Assembly: GCF_020150455.1 (NCBI RefSeq)
Contig: NZ_CP083740.1
Coordinates: 3,286,001 to 3,350,000, forward strand
Length of the DNA: 64,000 nucleotides
From: Bremerella sp. TYQ1
Lineage (GTDB): Bacteria > Planctomycetota > Planctomycetia > Pirellulales > Pirellulaceae
Direction: 5' to 3'
Part shown: piece by piece, positions 33,901 to 43,244 of the stretch
Layout of the letters: the number at the start of each line of letters is the position of its first letter
Numbering within the stretch: position 1 is the first letter of the stretch
The notes under the pieces: generated by a model
The model's input: the letters and a program-made list of their open reading frames with translations, nothing else
Told to the model about the DNA's origin: nothing
Database searches by the model: none
Translations under genes and position numbers: made by a program

Positions 33901-35794
33901 GAAAGTGAACTTGGGACCAGACTTTCTTCCCACGGCAGTGGCTACGGGAGTTGAAGCGCCTTCCTATGACCAAGTTCCCCCGCCAGCCACCAGGGCACGC
34001 GGGCGGATTATCAATGAAGCAGTCGCCCCGGAGCGATGTCAGTGGCTACGTTTTACCGGGCCGACAGGGCCGCCGGCAGCCGATGGCAAACCAGTCGAGC
34101 CGAAGAAGATTGCTTCGGTTGATTTGACGAATGGCCTGTTGGTCGTCATCGAAGATCAAGAAAACAAAGACGCCGCCGGAAAGCCTGTGACATGGATGCG
34201 TTGGATCGAATGGGTTCCTCGCGATCCTCAGTCTTATCTCGAAGTACAACCTTCCGTTTTACCGGCCGACAAGCTCTCGCGTTTGGAAGTGATCGTTCGG
34301 CCAATTACCGGCGAACGTGCGTTGCCGACGGCGACTTGGGACGAACACCGCCTGGCTGGTTATTTAGGCCTTCCTTCCAACTTGGCGAAGGTTCCCATTC
34401 GAGTCGAATGGGATTGGAAGTGGGAAAACACTTTCGATGCTTCGGAACTGATTAAACGCCAGTCGTTCGGAACGATCGCCTCTCCTGATGCGACCGCCAC
34501 ACTTGGTGCCATCTTAAATCTCCAAAGCACCAAGCCAGTCAAACGTCCGATCTTGTTAGACATCGCCTCCGGAGAAAAACTGCCGACGCTTCGTCGAGCG
34601 TTTCGTGATGTCATGAATCTAAACACAGGGCAGCTCGATGCCGATGCGTCCGCCGGCTTTGAAGCGTTGCGACTCGATTCCTATGTCCCTCATTTTGAAG
34701 GCGCCATGCAGCCTCCTGTACCGATCGACGTCATGGCATCGCGTTGGCCGGCTGATCGCTTTCCGATCATCTTGCCCACGGAAAGCCAAACGGTCGACTG
34801 GAATCTGGCAGTTTCCACCGATACCAATAGCTTCAATGGAGCCAGCGAAATCAATCCCGACAAGATCCAGCTGGGATTGCTGGAACGTGGGAACGGATTT
34901 GAATCGGCTCGGTTGAATTTCACCGAGACGCTTTACTCGAACCGATCGTTCACAGCCGAACTCACCAAAGCTCAAGCAGAAGGCCCGCTGGTGATTACGT
35001 CGACCCTGCAAGACATCACCGTGAAAGGACTCAGCGATAAAACATACGAAACGTTCAATGGCGATTTCGTCGTCGAGATTTTCAACGGTCGGAAGATTGT
35101 TGATAGCCTGCGAATTCCTGTGGTGATCGACAAGGATGCCCCGGTAATCGATATCGATCCTTCGCCGATGACAGTTCCTGTCAACGGAAGTGCGACCATG
35201 ACAATTCCGGCGCAGGATAAGGATTCCGGCATCAAGTACCTTGAATATGGCGATCCTGGCCCCGGCGACACGATCGGTGGGAAACCGGCTCGCTTGGAGC
35301 CACTTGTCGGAAACATCGTTCCGAATGCCAACGACCCGTTCCATCGTTTCCCACAGTTTCAACTACAGATTCGCCCGACAGATTTGAAATGGGAAGTCGG
35401 CACAACGCACAAATTGCGAGTGCTTGCCGTCAACGGAGCTGGATTAAAATCAAAGCCGCTCGATCTGGTTGTTCGAGTTGGCCCCAAGATGGAAGACCCA
35501 ATGGACAATCCAACGCAGTTGATGGTGATCAAAACGCAGATTGTCTTCGTCAACGGTAAAGCGACGACCGACCGCCAATACAAACCCAAAATCAAAGAAC
35601 TGCCGATCCAGCCACGACTGGACAACGACGATATCACCTGGGTCTTCGAGAGCGCACTGTTGAAGCCAGACACCAACTACACGCTGCAAACAAGTGGTCG
35701 ACAGTCGTCCGGAGGGATTAAGTCGACCGAAACCGTCGCGCAGGCAACGCCTGCCAAAGAACGTGCTCCGATCTATCGTTTGCAATTTGACTAG
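30992..35794 (+). CDS. Giant one-pass membrane protein with degenerate caspase-like domain
   Basis: 1,600 residues from the ATG at 30992 (frame open from an ATG at 30902; no strong ribosome-binding site at either). A basic ~25-residue cytoplasmic head, then one TM helix (about 27-48), then a very large periplasmic part. Residues ~60-330 read as a C14/caspase-like fold: VIYLQAH (His133), LVLLDAG (residues 184-190), LFLITSHESGQKSLS and DGSLSLDELYHHI. The position expected for the catalytic Cys (LDAC in active members) is Gly190. An acidic/basic low-complexity linker (EEKKPAAAPKPK) and >1,000 residues of mostly beta-type domains follow, the last Ig-like (DKDAPVIDIDPSPM). No known T6SS subunit has this make-up. 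Similar in plan to the gene at 37557. Confidence 0.7.
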   Translation: MAKLTPGMKQDWKHRPANGGRPMKRMVRLLMVGTLFLILLGVLIWFLLPPSEQRTYFFAADPVEYDLWATIPLVHSSVADTLAQDGNHDPRSFHMGSVALEETFSPINQLAAKASGGSIPGRNDACVIYLQAHTLRYDVEGEPHVVVATPTFLRNSLANWQSRGVLPLSVVLDWIAEANSPLKLVLLDAGTIVSDGRIDLMDNNFTSALETEMKNRDDSELFLITSHESGQKSLSLSLQHNTIFSQAVQEAFSGKGIVDISADGSLSLDELYHHICVRVKNHIGDGVIAQTPRLFQGGQGILTESFPATFVCRYFQEEPSEETKDASPSDTEEKKPAAAPKPKANSEKKDDKQKSAEEPKDPRWVTLNEVWQLRDQLAQPPAARGEMIWSPVDFAPQYFRRLDNYLIGYQFRLLFSSGSVPEEKLAMMKSSLETLQSHIRDGRKVETIPPLSDTPADNLIESWNQFVDSPYQLAWSADLTSAGQRTRDAILGWNYCVYHVPQVTQMFEHTGSDSTLAGYQSLLQDIRDVTIGMLEVPPSGSNGPELANLPLANVVSRALGELEGMRRYANADMTITPRNPEASNLNAQMADALRLIGYLRTSLPKAADRQRMAQSLKKFAEQPIPDYTFIDNADPFLPQLSTAALPHASPASMDKLRELYLQIASVGSPLPTSSQDPFVSLGNTVPAEFPTASDYHAQVRYQVRVRTLDWRDMTQIVGEVPPLPFRFPVKVKTPYLAVRSGSQQQQVELDRIDGKTEFQFQLLASNFPPGPVNFQVEYDRDALDISFENGSFDSSTGMLNYTIDASGPINIQGTVSAKLDREANARRKNLSDIQAAQQEAIRLTIPPKYVSPDTDASPTSVLNVSLPWAEVVELIVQQVNAQQPGIFYGQRVQIPLFDNRESEFQLGILNRSRINRKVNVSLYPVVRPETSVMPTGRIFSDQYHRKPLSGGPDSQAAEIAPWKVASYERLKVNLGPDFLPTAVATGVEAPSYDQVPPPATRARGRIINEAVAPERCQWLRFTGPTGPPAADGKPVEPKKIASVDLTNGLLVVIEDQENKDAAGKPVTWMRWIEWVPRDPQSYLEVQPSVLPADKLSRLEVIVRPITGERALPTATWDEHRLAGYLGLPSNLAKVPIRVEWDWKWENTFDASELIKRQSFGTIASPDATATLGAILNLQSTKPVKRPILLDIASGEKLPTLRRAFRDVMNLNTGQLDADASAGFEALRLDSYVPHFEGAMQPPVPIDVMASRWPADRFPIILPTESQTVDWNLAVSTDTNSFNGASEINPDKIQLGLLERGNGFESARLNFTETLYSNRSFTAELTKAQAEGPLVITSTLQDITVKGLSDKTYETFNGDFVVEIFNGRKIVDSLRIPVVIDKDAPVIDIDPSPMTVPVNGSATMTIPAQDKDSGIKYLEYGDPGPGDTIGGKPARLEPLVGNIVPNANDPFHRFPQFQLQIRPTDLKWEVGTTHKLRVLAVNGAGLKSKPLDLVVRVGPKMEDPMDNPTQLMVIKTQIVFVNGKATTDRQYKPKIKELPIQPRLDNDDITWVFESALLKPDTNYTLQTSGRQSSGGIKSTETVAQATPAKERAPIYRLQFD

Positions 35795-36101
35795 CATTGC
35801 TTTCATGCCGCCACTGATGGCGCTGCCAGCGACTTTTCAACCGTGCTAAATCGTTCAGACTGCCAGCGATTTAGCGATCGACGGCAGCCTGGGAGGCTCT
35901 GGCAAACTTTTCCTTCTGCGGCAACTTGCCAACTTGCGTCAACTCTTGCGCAAGCATCTCGAATACTGTTTTTGAGGGACAAGGACTCCGATGGTAGTGA
36001 CTGTGGGGGAGATCCCTTGCGCGTTGATCCCGCGTAAACGGATTGTCCTTCATGCGAGGCTAACATCGAACTTGCGTCTTAATCTAAACAGGAAGTTTCT
36101 C
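35795..36101. other. 307-base intergenic region with a 9-bp inverted repeat
   Basis: GCTAAATCG (35845-35853) pairs with CGATTTAGC (35867-35875), 50 bases after the giant gene stop; no T tract follows, so termination here is uncertain. Nothing else is evident until AGGAAG before the lipoprotein gene. Confidence 0.4.
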
Positions 36102-37316
36102 ATGGTTCGGCCATCCCTGCCTTACGCCCTACTCGCGTGCGTAGCCATGTTTGCCAATGGATGCTCGATTCACTCCGCACCACCAACGGTGACGGTGTGG
36201 AACAAGATGGGCATTCCGCAAGCCTTCGATGCTGCCAATGCCAACCTCGTCAATCGACGTGGCAACCATCCCCAATGGGAAAAGACGGCACCGCTGAAGC
36301 GAATCGCCGACCCGGCCAACCTACAATCGCCCAACCCGGCCATTAAAGCGGCAGCCGAAATCAAAGCAGAAGAAGATCTCGCACCACAAAAGATCAAAGC
36401 TTTGAAGTATCTCGCCACGATCGGATGTGGCTGCTACGACAAAGAAGGCAAAGTCGAAGCCGCGTTGCTTGCCGGCTTGAACGATTGCACCGAAGAAGTT
36501 CGCAAGACTGCGGCCGAAACGGTACTTACACTCGTTGGAAATTGCAGCTGCCACGACGGTTGCGGTAACAACTGCTGCACCGAAAAGATCCAAGAGAAAC
36601 TACAAGACATGGCTTACGGCGAAACGGACGGATGTTGGCACGAGCCTTCCGCCGAAGTCCGAGCGATCGCCATGCAGGCCCTTTCCGCTTGTCCGCCGAT
36701 CAGCGTCGTCCCCAACGAGCAAGACAATCGTGAAACGGTTCCTACTCCACCGATTCCTGGTCGCGAGACTGCCCCAGGTGCTGGAGAACCGCTGCCACCG
36801 ATTCCACCACCAGCCCCGATGGATGTTTCGACTCCGAAGCTGCACAAAGCGGAATTCGTTTCGCTGCCGTCGACAAACGAAGCGAAAGCACCTGCGACGA
36901 ACTTTTACGCTCCTGTGAATCTTGGCTTCGCTGAAAACACGCCAGCTCCAGTTATCTCGCCTTCGGATGTTAAGCCTGCGTCGACTTCGGCTCCGATCGT
37001 CATTCACGACAATCAGGCCCCACAAGCTCAAGTAGCTCGCAAGGCTCCGCAAACGAAGCAGCCCCTCAACGTCGAAACGAAGGTCGAGTTCGTTCTCGAC
37101 AACCAACAACTGGCAGTTATGCACATGCCCAAGACCGCCGAAGTTGGTGTCGGTGAAGTACTTCCGATTCAAATCCACAGCCGACGCGGCAACCACACGA
37201 TCGACGGAATGGTCCAAGTCATGAAGATCGACGGTAGCCTGGTCCATGTGAGCCCTGTCGACGGATTGGCTCTCAAAGTTCTTCGTCCAGGCAGTGCGAT
37301 CACCATTGCCCGCTAA
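36102..37316 (+). CDS. Cys-rich HEAT-like lipoprotein
   Basis: 404 residues. Lipoprotein signal with lipobox ANGC at about residue 20. Residues ~85-200 are alpha-helical, HEAT-like and Cys-rich: GCGCYDKEG, AGLNDCTEEVRKTAAETV, a cluster CSCHDGCGNNCC and SAEVRAIAMQALSACPP. A ~120-residue Pro-rich linker follows, then a C-terminal beta domain (VEFVLDNQQLAVMH, PIQIHSRRGNHTIDG, GSLVHVSPVDGLALKVL). The Cys cluster may bind metal or form disulfides. It sits between two giant membrane proteins in a T6SS-like region, which recalls the lipoprotein TssJ that anchors TssM, but no TssJ sequence motif is seen. AGGAAG lies 6-7 bases before the ATG. Confidence 0.7.
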   Translation: MVRPSLPYALLACVAMFANGCSIHSAPPTVTVWNKMGIPQAFDAANANLVNRRGNHPQWEKTAPLKRIADPANLQSPNPAIKAAAEIKAEEDLAPQKIKALKYLATIGCGCYDKEGKVEAALLAGLNDCTEEVRKTAAETVLTLVGNCSCHDGCGNNCCTEKIQEKLQDMAYGETDGCWHEPSAEVRAIAMQALSACPPISVVPNEQDNRETVPTPPIPGRETAPGAGEPLPPIPPPAPMDVSTPKLHKAEFVSLPSTNEAKAPATNFYAPVNLGFAENTPAPVISPSDVKPASTSAPIVIHDNQAPQAQVARKAPQTKQPLNVETKVEFVLDNQQLAVMHMPKTAEVGVGEVLPIQIHSRRGNHTIDGMVQVMKIDGSLVHVSPVDGLALKVLRPGSAITIAR

Positions 37317-37350
37317 CGGGTCAAACAGCTGACGAACGAAGCATCTCTCG

Positions 37351-37386
37351 ACGCTACGTCATGCCCAAACGATGACGTAGCGTTTT
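37351..37386 (+). terminator. Rho-independent terminator after the Cys-rich lipoprotein gene
   Basis: ACGCTACGTCAT (37351-37362) pairs with ATGACGTAGCGT (37372-37383), loop of 9, followed by TTTT. The next giant gene therefore needs its own promoter. Confidence 0.88.
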
Positions 37387-37556
37387 GCGTTCTTGGGCTT
37401 CCAGTGGCGACATGTTGATTTTAGAAGAATCTCGTTCTCTACATCGCGGTTTATTTGGTAACCTCGATTTAGTCGACCTGAGAATTGTTTTACAATCTCC
37501 GCCATCTGGAAGATCACGAACTCGGGTCCGCGTGAAATAGGAGCAACGCGAGCACT

Positions 37557-40500
37557 ATGGCCGATTGGCGAGAAGGTTCGAGCAAACCGAAGTCCAAGGG
37601 AAAGCCCGCCGGCCCCCCTCAGCCCAGTTCTAAGGCTCCCAAAGATCCCTCCGATTGGCGCAGCCGCAAACGGGGCGAAGCGAACGCAGGGAACAGCCGC
37701 TCCGACAAAGCCTATCTACAAGGTGGTAAGACCAAAGGCCCGAAGAACATCGGCATTTTGAATTTGCTGCTGCTCGCCCTGGTAATCCTCGTTGCATCGT
37801 TTGTGGCCATCATTGGCTGCCAACCAACGAAAACTCCGATGATGCACCTGACCACGCTGGAACATGAAGATTCGTTGTGGCTGCCCAACGCTTACGCGAT
37901 GGAAGACCGTAATAACTTCGAGTTCACCATGGAAGACAACGCCAGCAACATCGAGCTGGTCTCCGGACAAGGAATGGCAGCCGGCGCAGGCCAGCAAAAA
38001 CCTTGGATCGACCTAGACGACAGCGAATTCACTTCGGCCATCAGCCAGTATCTTGAGGTTGCCAATGGTCCCGGCGGACCACGACCTGGGGGGTGGATCT
38101 TTTATCTCAGCTGCCATGGCGTAACCAATTTTGATGGTGTTCCTTACCTTGTCGCGAAGAACAGCCGCTCGCTCTCGCCCGGCAAGTCGGATCAAGGCGC
38201 CGACTTGGTACCGCTCACGGATATCCTGAAAACCATTGCGGACCATCCCAAGATCCAGAAGTATCCCAAGGCGTTCAAGCTGTTAGTGCTCGACATGGGT
38301 CGAGCCGAATCGCAATGGTCCTCCAACCGCCTGTTCAACGATTTCCCGTCTGCATCGCAGATGTTGGCTCAGTCCCTTCCGCAAGATATTCAACTGGGCA
38401 ACACTTTCCTGCTGCTCTCCAATAGCGATGGGCAAAAGGCTTGGTCCAATCCATATGAAGGAGGCACAAACTTTGGGCTGTTCTTCGGTCGCGGTCTGAT
38501 GGGCGAGGCCAACGAGATGCCAACATCGGTGGCGGACGATAGTGTCTCGCTGGACGAACTTCACACTTACCTGCAAAAGCATGTCGATCAGTGGGCAGTG
38601 CAGAATCGCAATTCGCACCAAGTCCCGATGCTAATCCCAATTGGCAACTCCCCGGCTCCGGCAAGTGTTCTGCTAAGCCGTGTTGGTGACGCCAAGTTCC
38701 AAGTCAAACCTAGCGGATCGCCAGGCTCAGACAGTTCCAGCCAGCTGCGTTTGGCAGAGTTATGGGATGCGTTGAAACTGCTCGGAGACCAGGGAGCTTT
38801 GAAGATCGCGCCGGCACGATTTAGCTTGCTTCAATACGATTTGACGCGTGCCGAGCAACTTACCGAGTCAGGCGTTGCCTATCAGGCAGAACTCGCCCAA
38901 AGCTTGAAAGCGATCAACAAGTCGATCGACGATCTGGCAATGACGCTGGCTCAATACGATACGATCGCTCAAGCGGCGATAATGAACTCGCAGTTGGCTT
39001 ACTATAAGGACAGCAGCCTCCAGCGGGACGTTTCCGATGCGAAGCCATTCCCCCATAGCAGTTTGGCTGCCTGGCGAGCTACGCATCCGAAACAGATCAC
39101 CGGCGTTCCCACCATTGCCGAGATCAAAACCCATGAACAGAAGCTGAACGAGGAAGCCAAAGATACGAAGCAGAAGACACAAGACAAACTCAAACCGCTT
39201 GTCTGTGCAGATTACTATGCAGCGGCCGAATTCCTTCTGGATGGCTTCACTCCAGAGAACCAGCGTGACTTAACGTTAGAGAATATCAAGCTCCTTCTCG
39301 CTTACCTGCAGACCGCCCCTAATTCTCCTGTTACCGGCGAGAACGAAGGAACGCATGTCATCGAAGTCGAAATGCTGGTCATGCTACGCGACTTCTTCCA
39401 AACCTTGGAAACCAACTTTGGAATCGAGTCCGATTCGTACGACGCGACCGACTATCGAAATGCGATGGTTGCCGCGTTACAAACTCGGCGGGAACTCGAG
39501 AAGATCGCGTTCGTTACCGATCAACGCGTCTTTCCTTGGTTAGAACGTTCGCTGGCCGATGCCGATCAAACGCGTCGCGAAGCGGAAGACCGACTCTACG
39601 CGTTGCAGCCGAAGGAATCGCTACAGCTCAACGCTACGTTGAATGATGGAACGCAAAGTCTTCAAGCGATCCAGCAGAAGAAGGATCGTCTCACCACCGC
39701 CTACCTGGTCGTCGATAGTGTCCGTGCGTCGGCACCGTTCTTCCTCGATTGGCTGGCGCACCATCCGTACCCTAATGCCGAACGGCAATCGCGTTTAAAT
39801 CAAGTCACGTCGGCGATTCAGAAAACGAACGAACTGGCCATTTCACTCTCGCCGAGAAAGCTTGAGGGTGAAAACCGTCCCGACTATTCCAAAGCCCCCA
39901 TGCCCGACGAAACACTCGTCAACGACATCGCCCAAAGCTACAGCGAAGTCGTGCGTTTCCTCAATCGCGAGTCGCAAGACATTTTGGATGCCCAAGGCGG
40001 AAAAGATCGCTCCGATTCCGAAACATTGCTGGAAATCTACAACCTGCTTCGTGTGCGTTACGTGGCAAAGCTTAGCCCTTCGATGACCACGTACGATCGC
40101 AATTCGCTGCGAGCCAAAATGCAGGCCATTCTAGGACAGTCGCTCGGCACCGTGAATGTACAGCCTGAGTCATCCAGCCCGCTGATTCTGGGGCTTTCCT
40201 CGTTTGAAAAAGGCCCCTGGAAATTGGCAATGAACCAGGCCGGCGGTGCTTCCGACTATCAGATCGCCGCACTTTCGACCGAACGAGAAGCTCAAGCCCA
40301 GCAATTGCTGAAGAACAGCGGAGCGACAGTTCAATTCGCCGAAAATGTTTTTCAGCAAGCCATGGAGAGTTCGCTGACGCCGACTCGCGAAATCGAAACC
40401 TTTCCGAGTGCTCCCAACGCAACCGAGGCCACGGCATTCACCGGGCTAGTGGTCAGCAATCGCACTCGCCTGGAAGTCAATCGCACGACGCCACCTCAGG

Positions 40501-42860
40501 TCGACTATCGTGTTCAACGAAAAGAACATCTGGCCTGGTGCGCGAACCGAGCCATGGAAGATTTCTGGGGGAACGACTCTCGCAATCCTTACTTCGATCG
40601 TTCCGCCCAAAGCTTTCTTGAGCCCTTCAGCAAAGAGTCCGTAAGTGCACCGAGCGATCTGGCCGCTAGTGTCATCAGTCGGCTCAGCCAACTCCGGAAG
40701 GATTACATTCGATGGGTGGAAGTCGGTAATCCGCCTGCTTCTATCAGCGATTCCTCGGATGACTTACGGCATACACTCACGGTTCATTTTCCGAAATCGA
40801 TTCCTTCTGGCATCTCGGCCATCGATGTGCTCGTCAACGAAGGAACCGCCATCGCATATGCTGATGCAACCGGCCAAACCGAGCGTGCTCATCCATTTCA
40901 AACGCAGCCGACCGGCCTTTATCAGGCCCAACGTCCCTTCGAGCAGATCATCAAGACGCAGGAAATCTTACGAACGACGACATGTACCGAGCGGATTCGT
41001 TTCCGCGGAAACGCCCGACGATTCCCACTTCAAATTTCCGGCACTAAGCGACCCGACAGCATTACTCAAGTTGTCGACATCAATCCTTTCCCGTTCCGGC
41101 AACCTAACGTTTCGGTCTCGGGCGAGCTGTCTGGCACGGCCGATGTCATTTTCATTCTCGACTGCTCTGGCTCGATGGCCAAGCTTGTTCCTGGCAATCC
41201 CCCGGCGTCACGCATGAGTATTGCCAAAGGGGTTCTCAAGGACATTCTGGGAACGATGGCGAGCCCCAAAGGGCAGTTTCGCGTTTTGACGTATGCGTTT
41301 GGAAGTCGTGTCGGCTGGGACGCGGATAATCAACCGATCCAGCGACCTGGGGCTGACGTGCCCGCAGGCATCGTTCCGGCCAACGATGTCATGACGTTGG
41401 TCAACGACAACTTGGCTCCACTATTGAATCGCACGCCGCAGCGAAACGAACCAGGCGTCGACGTGGCTCGAATTCAAGATGCAATTGAAGACCTGGAAGC
41501 CTACGGCGAAACGCCACTCTACTACTCAATTTCACGCGCGCTACAAAAAGTTGACCCTAGCAAACCGACCCAAATCATCGTGATTACGGATGGAGCGAAC
41601 GATCAGGCAGACGACCCCAGCAGTCGTCCTTATCGAACAAGCGCGATCAACTTGATTGATGAGCTCGAGAAGCCAAAGTACCGTAATTTACAGCTTCAAG
41701 TGGTCGGTTTCGCTTTAGGCGAACAAGCACGCAATTTGCAAACCAATCCCAATTCGCGTCCCAAAGCGAACACGCTTGCCGAGATCGCCTGGTTGGCGAA
41801 GGAACGAGGCCGCGGCGGTTTCATTCCAGCCGATCAACAGATTGAGCTGAAACGAAAAATCGAAGACCTGATCAAAACGAAAATCTACTTTTCGGTCCAA
41901 CGAACGGATGATCCGAAAGAGCCGGTTCCGTACGACTTCGGAGAAATCTGGTATGCCAAGGATCGATTTGACAACCAGCGTCACGACTACATCGTTCGAG
42001 AACTTCATACAGATGACACCGCAGAGATTCAATTGCGTGGGGGCGAAAGAGTTCGCCTCGGATACGATGGCAAATTGAAGCAGCTAATCTTCACCGACGA
42101 TCCAACGGACGAAGCTGCTCAGGCCACCATCTCTGTGCATGATGCTTTGAATTTCGAGGGGGAATACCTCGCGCAGATTCTTAACTTCCAGTCGCCCGAC
42201 GCCGATACAGGCACGCTTGAAATTCCAATTCGTCTCGAGAACACGAACAACACTTACTTTACCGTTCGCCCTTTTCATATTTGGGCCGAAATCCAACCGA
42301 GCGTGACCAACGCGTTCAAACCGAACGAACTGTTCGAGACACGTTACTTCGGCGATCTGCTTTTACGAAATGAAACGCAGTTTCCCGAGTTTCTCATCCG
42401 CCTGAACCAGTGGCAGCCGGCTGCCAAATGGGCCAGAGTCAAAGTTTATACGCAGCTTGAAAAGCCAATCAAACCAAGGAAGTCGATCTCGCTCCGCGAC
42501 TTGCTGGTAAACAACGTGACCAACACCGACGCCGATTTCGAGGCTGGCGACTTCACAGTCGAATCGTCGACCAGCTTGGATCAGTACAAATATCAGATCG
42601 TCGTTCGCGTCGAGCCTGGGACGCAGGGCATCCAGCCGCACCATGTTGGCATCTTCCCTGCTCCGCCGCGGATCCAGCGGACGTACACAATTGCTGGCGA
42701 CGGAAGCAAGGAGATCCTCAGCATCACCCATCGCTTCATGTACGAAAGTAAAAACGATGTCGAGGCGGCCGCCAATCCTCGAGTCGATATCTGGACACGC
42801 GAACAGCTGACGACCGGAGCTCCTTCTTTCACGCTCGACGTGCAAATCCCGAAGTGGTAA
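37557..42860 (+). CDS. Giant one-pass membrane protein: degenerate caspase-like domain plus vWA domain
   Basis: 1,767 residues. A polar, Lys/Pro/Ser-rich cytoplasmic head (~67) precedes one TM helix (about 68-88). Residues ~100-400 look like a caspase-type fold: GWIFYLSCHG (His187), LLVLDMG with Gly248 where the catalytic Cys should be, TFLLLSNSDGQKAWS and VSLDELHTYLQKHV. A long helical middle region follows. Around 1190-1420 is a von Willebrand A domain: VIFILDCSGSM gives the MIDAS Asp1202-x-Ser1204-x-Ser1206, with ETPLYYSI and IIVITDGAND completing the metal site. The last ~300 residues are beta-rich. Metal-dependent protein binding in the periplasm is the likely role of the vWA part. Followed by hcp after 384 bases. 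Confidence 0.75.
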   Translation: MADWREGSSKPKSKGKPAGPPQPSSKAPKDPSDWRSRKRGEANAGNSRSDKAYLQGGKTKGPKNIGILNLLLLALVILVASFVAIIGCQPTKTPMMHLTTLEHEDSLWLPNAYAMEDRNNFEFTMEDNASNIELVSGQGMAAGAGQQKPWIDLDDSEFTSAISQYLEVANGPGGPRPGGWIFYLSCHGVTNFDGVPYLVAKNSRSLSPGKSDQGADLVPLTDILKTIADHPKIQKYPKAFKLLVLDMGRAESQWSSNRLFNDFPSASQMLAQSLPQDIQLGNTFLLLSNSDGQKAWSNPYEGGTNFGLFFGRGLMGEANEMPTSVADDSVSLDELHTYLQKHVDQWAVQNRNSHQVPMLIPIGNSPAPASVLLSRVGDAKFQVKPSGSPGSDSSSQLRLAELWDALKLLGDQGALKIAPARFSLLQYDLTRAEQLTESGVAYQAELAQSLKAINKSIDDLAMTLAQYDTIAQAAIMNSQLAYYKDSSLQRDVSDAKPFPHSSLAAWRATHPKQITGVPTIAEIKTHEQKLNEEAKDTKQKTQDKLKPLVCADYYAAAEFLLDGFTPENQRDLTLENIKLLLAYLQTAPNSPVTGENEGTHVIEVEMLVMLRDFFQTLETNFGIESDSYDATDYRNAMVAALQTRRELEKIAFVTDQRVFPWLERSLADADQTRREAEDRLYALQPKESLQLNATLNDGTQSLQAIQQKKDRLTTAYLVVDSVRASAPFFLDWLAHHPYPNAERQSRLNQVTSAIQKTNELAISLSPRKLEGENRPDYSKAPMPDETLVNDIAQSYSEVVRFLNRESQDILDAQGGKDRSDSETLLEIYNLLRVRYVAKLSPSMTTYDRNSLRAKMQAILGQSLGTVNVQPESSSPLILGLSSFEKGPWKLAMNQAGGASDYQIAALSTEREAQAQQLLKNSGATVQFAENVFQQAMESSLTPTREIETFPSAPNATEATAFTGLVVSNRTRLEVNRTTPPQVDYRVQRKEHLAWCANRAMEDFWGNDSRNPYFDRSAQSFLEPFSKESVSAPSDLAASVISRLSQLRKDYIRWVEVGNPPASISDSSDDLRHTLTVHFPKSIPSGISAIDVLVNEGTAIAYADATGQTERAHPFQTQPTGLYQAQRPFEQIIKTQEILRTTTCTERIRFRGNARRFPLQISGTKRPDSITQVVDINPFPFRQPNVSVSGELSGTADVIFILDCSGSMAKLVPGNPPASRMSIAKGVLKDILGTMASPKGQFRVLTYAFGSRVGWDADNQPIQRPGADVPAGIVPANDVMTLVNDNLAPLLNRTPQRNEPGVDVARIQDAIEDLEAYGETPLYYSISRALQKVDPSKPTQIIVITDGANDQADDPSSRPYRTSAINLIDELEKPKYRNLQLQVVGFALGEQARNLQTNPNSRPKANTLAEIAWLAKERGRGGFIPADQQIELKRKIEDLIKTKIYFSVQRTDDPKEPVPYDFGEIWYAKDRFDNQRHDYIVRELHTDDTAEIQLRGGERVRLGYDGKLKQLIFTDDPTDEAAQATISVHDALNFEGEYLAQILNFQSPDADTGTLEIPIRLENTNNTYFTVRPFHIWAEIQPSVTNAFKPNELFETRYFGDLLLRNETQFPEFLIRLNQWQPAAKWARVKVYTQLEKPIKPRKSISLRDLLVNNVTNTDADFEAGDFTVESSTSLDQYKYQIVVRVEPGTQGIQPHHVGIFPAPPRIQRTYTIAGDGSKEILSITHRFMYESKNDVEAAANPRVDIWTREQLTTGAPSFTLDVQIPKW

Positions 42861-43244
42861 TCCCCGGCTCTGCCACTTCGGAAGTTAGGCAAGCTGCGCA
42901 GGACACTTTGCCAAACCCCAAAGCCTGAGAACGTATTCCGCTTCGACACTTTCAGTGCGATGAGGTACGTATCAAGCTGCTGGCGGCACGCCAATATATT
43001 GCCGCAAATCATTACAGTTATTCCACTTGCGACCTTTGAATGCTCGTTCCAATGGGTTGCTGCCAGATTTCCAAGATTCTTTCGGAAATCCACGCAACGA
43101 TGTCCGCGACGCGTCGTAAACCTAGATACATTCAGGGGAAGCGGGGCCAACCTGAGATCAATCACAGGGGTTTCGCGCTAGACACACGAGCCTAAGCCGA
43201 TTCCATCGTACACCTACATTTCATGACTGAGGGAGAGATTAGTA
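42861..43244. other. 384-base region upstream of hcp
   Basis: No supported gene. The stretch is AT-richer than its surroundings around 42990-43060, as expected for a promoter of a highly expressed gene, but no clean sigma70 or sigma54 site was found by eye. GAGGGAGAG just before the hcp ATG is a strong ribosome-binding site. Confidence 0.4.

Noticed and set aside
42980..43040. Possible sigma54 promoter before hcp
   Set aside because: GGCACG and TTGC elements are present but the spacing between the GG and GC dinucleotides is 14, not 10 bases.
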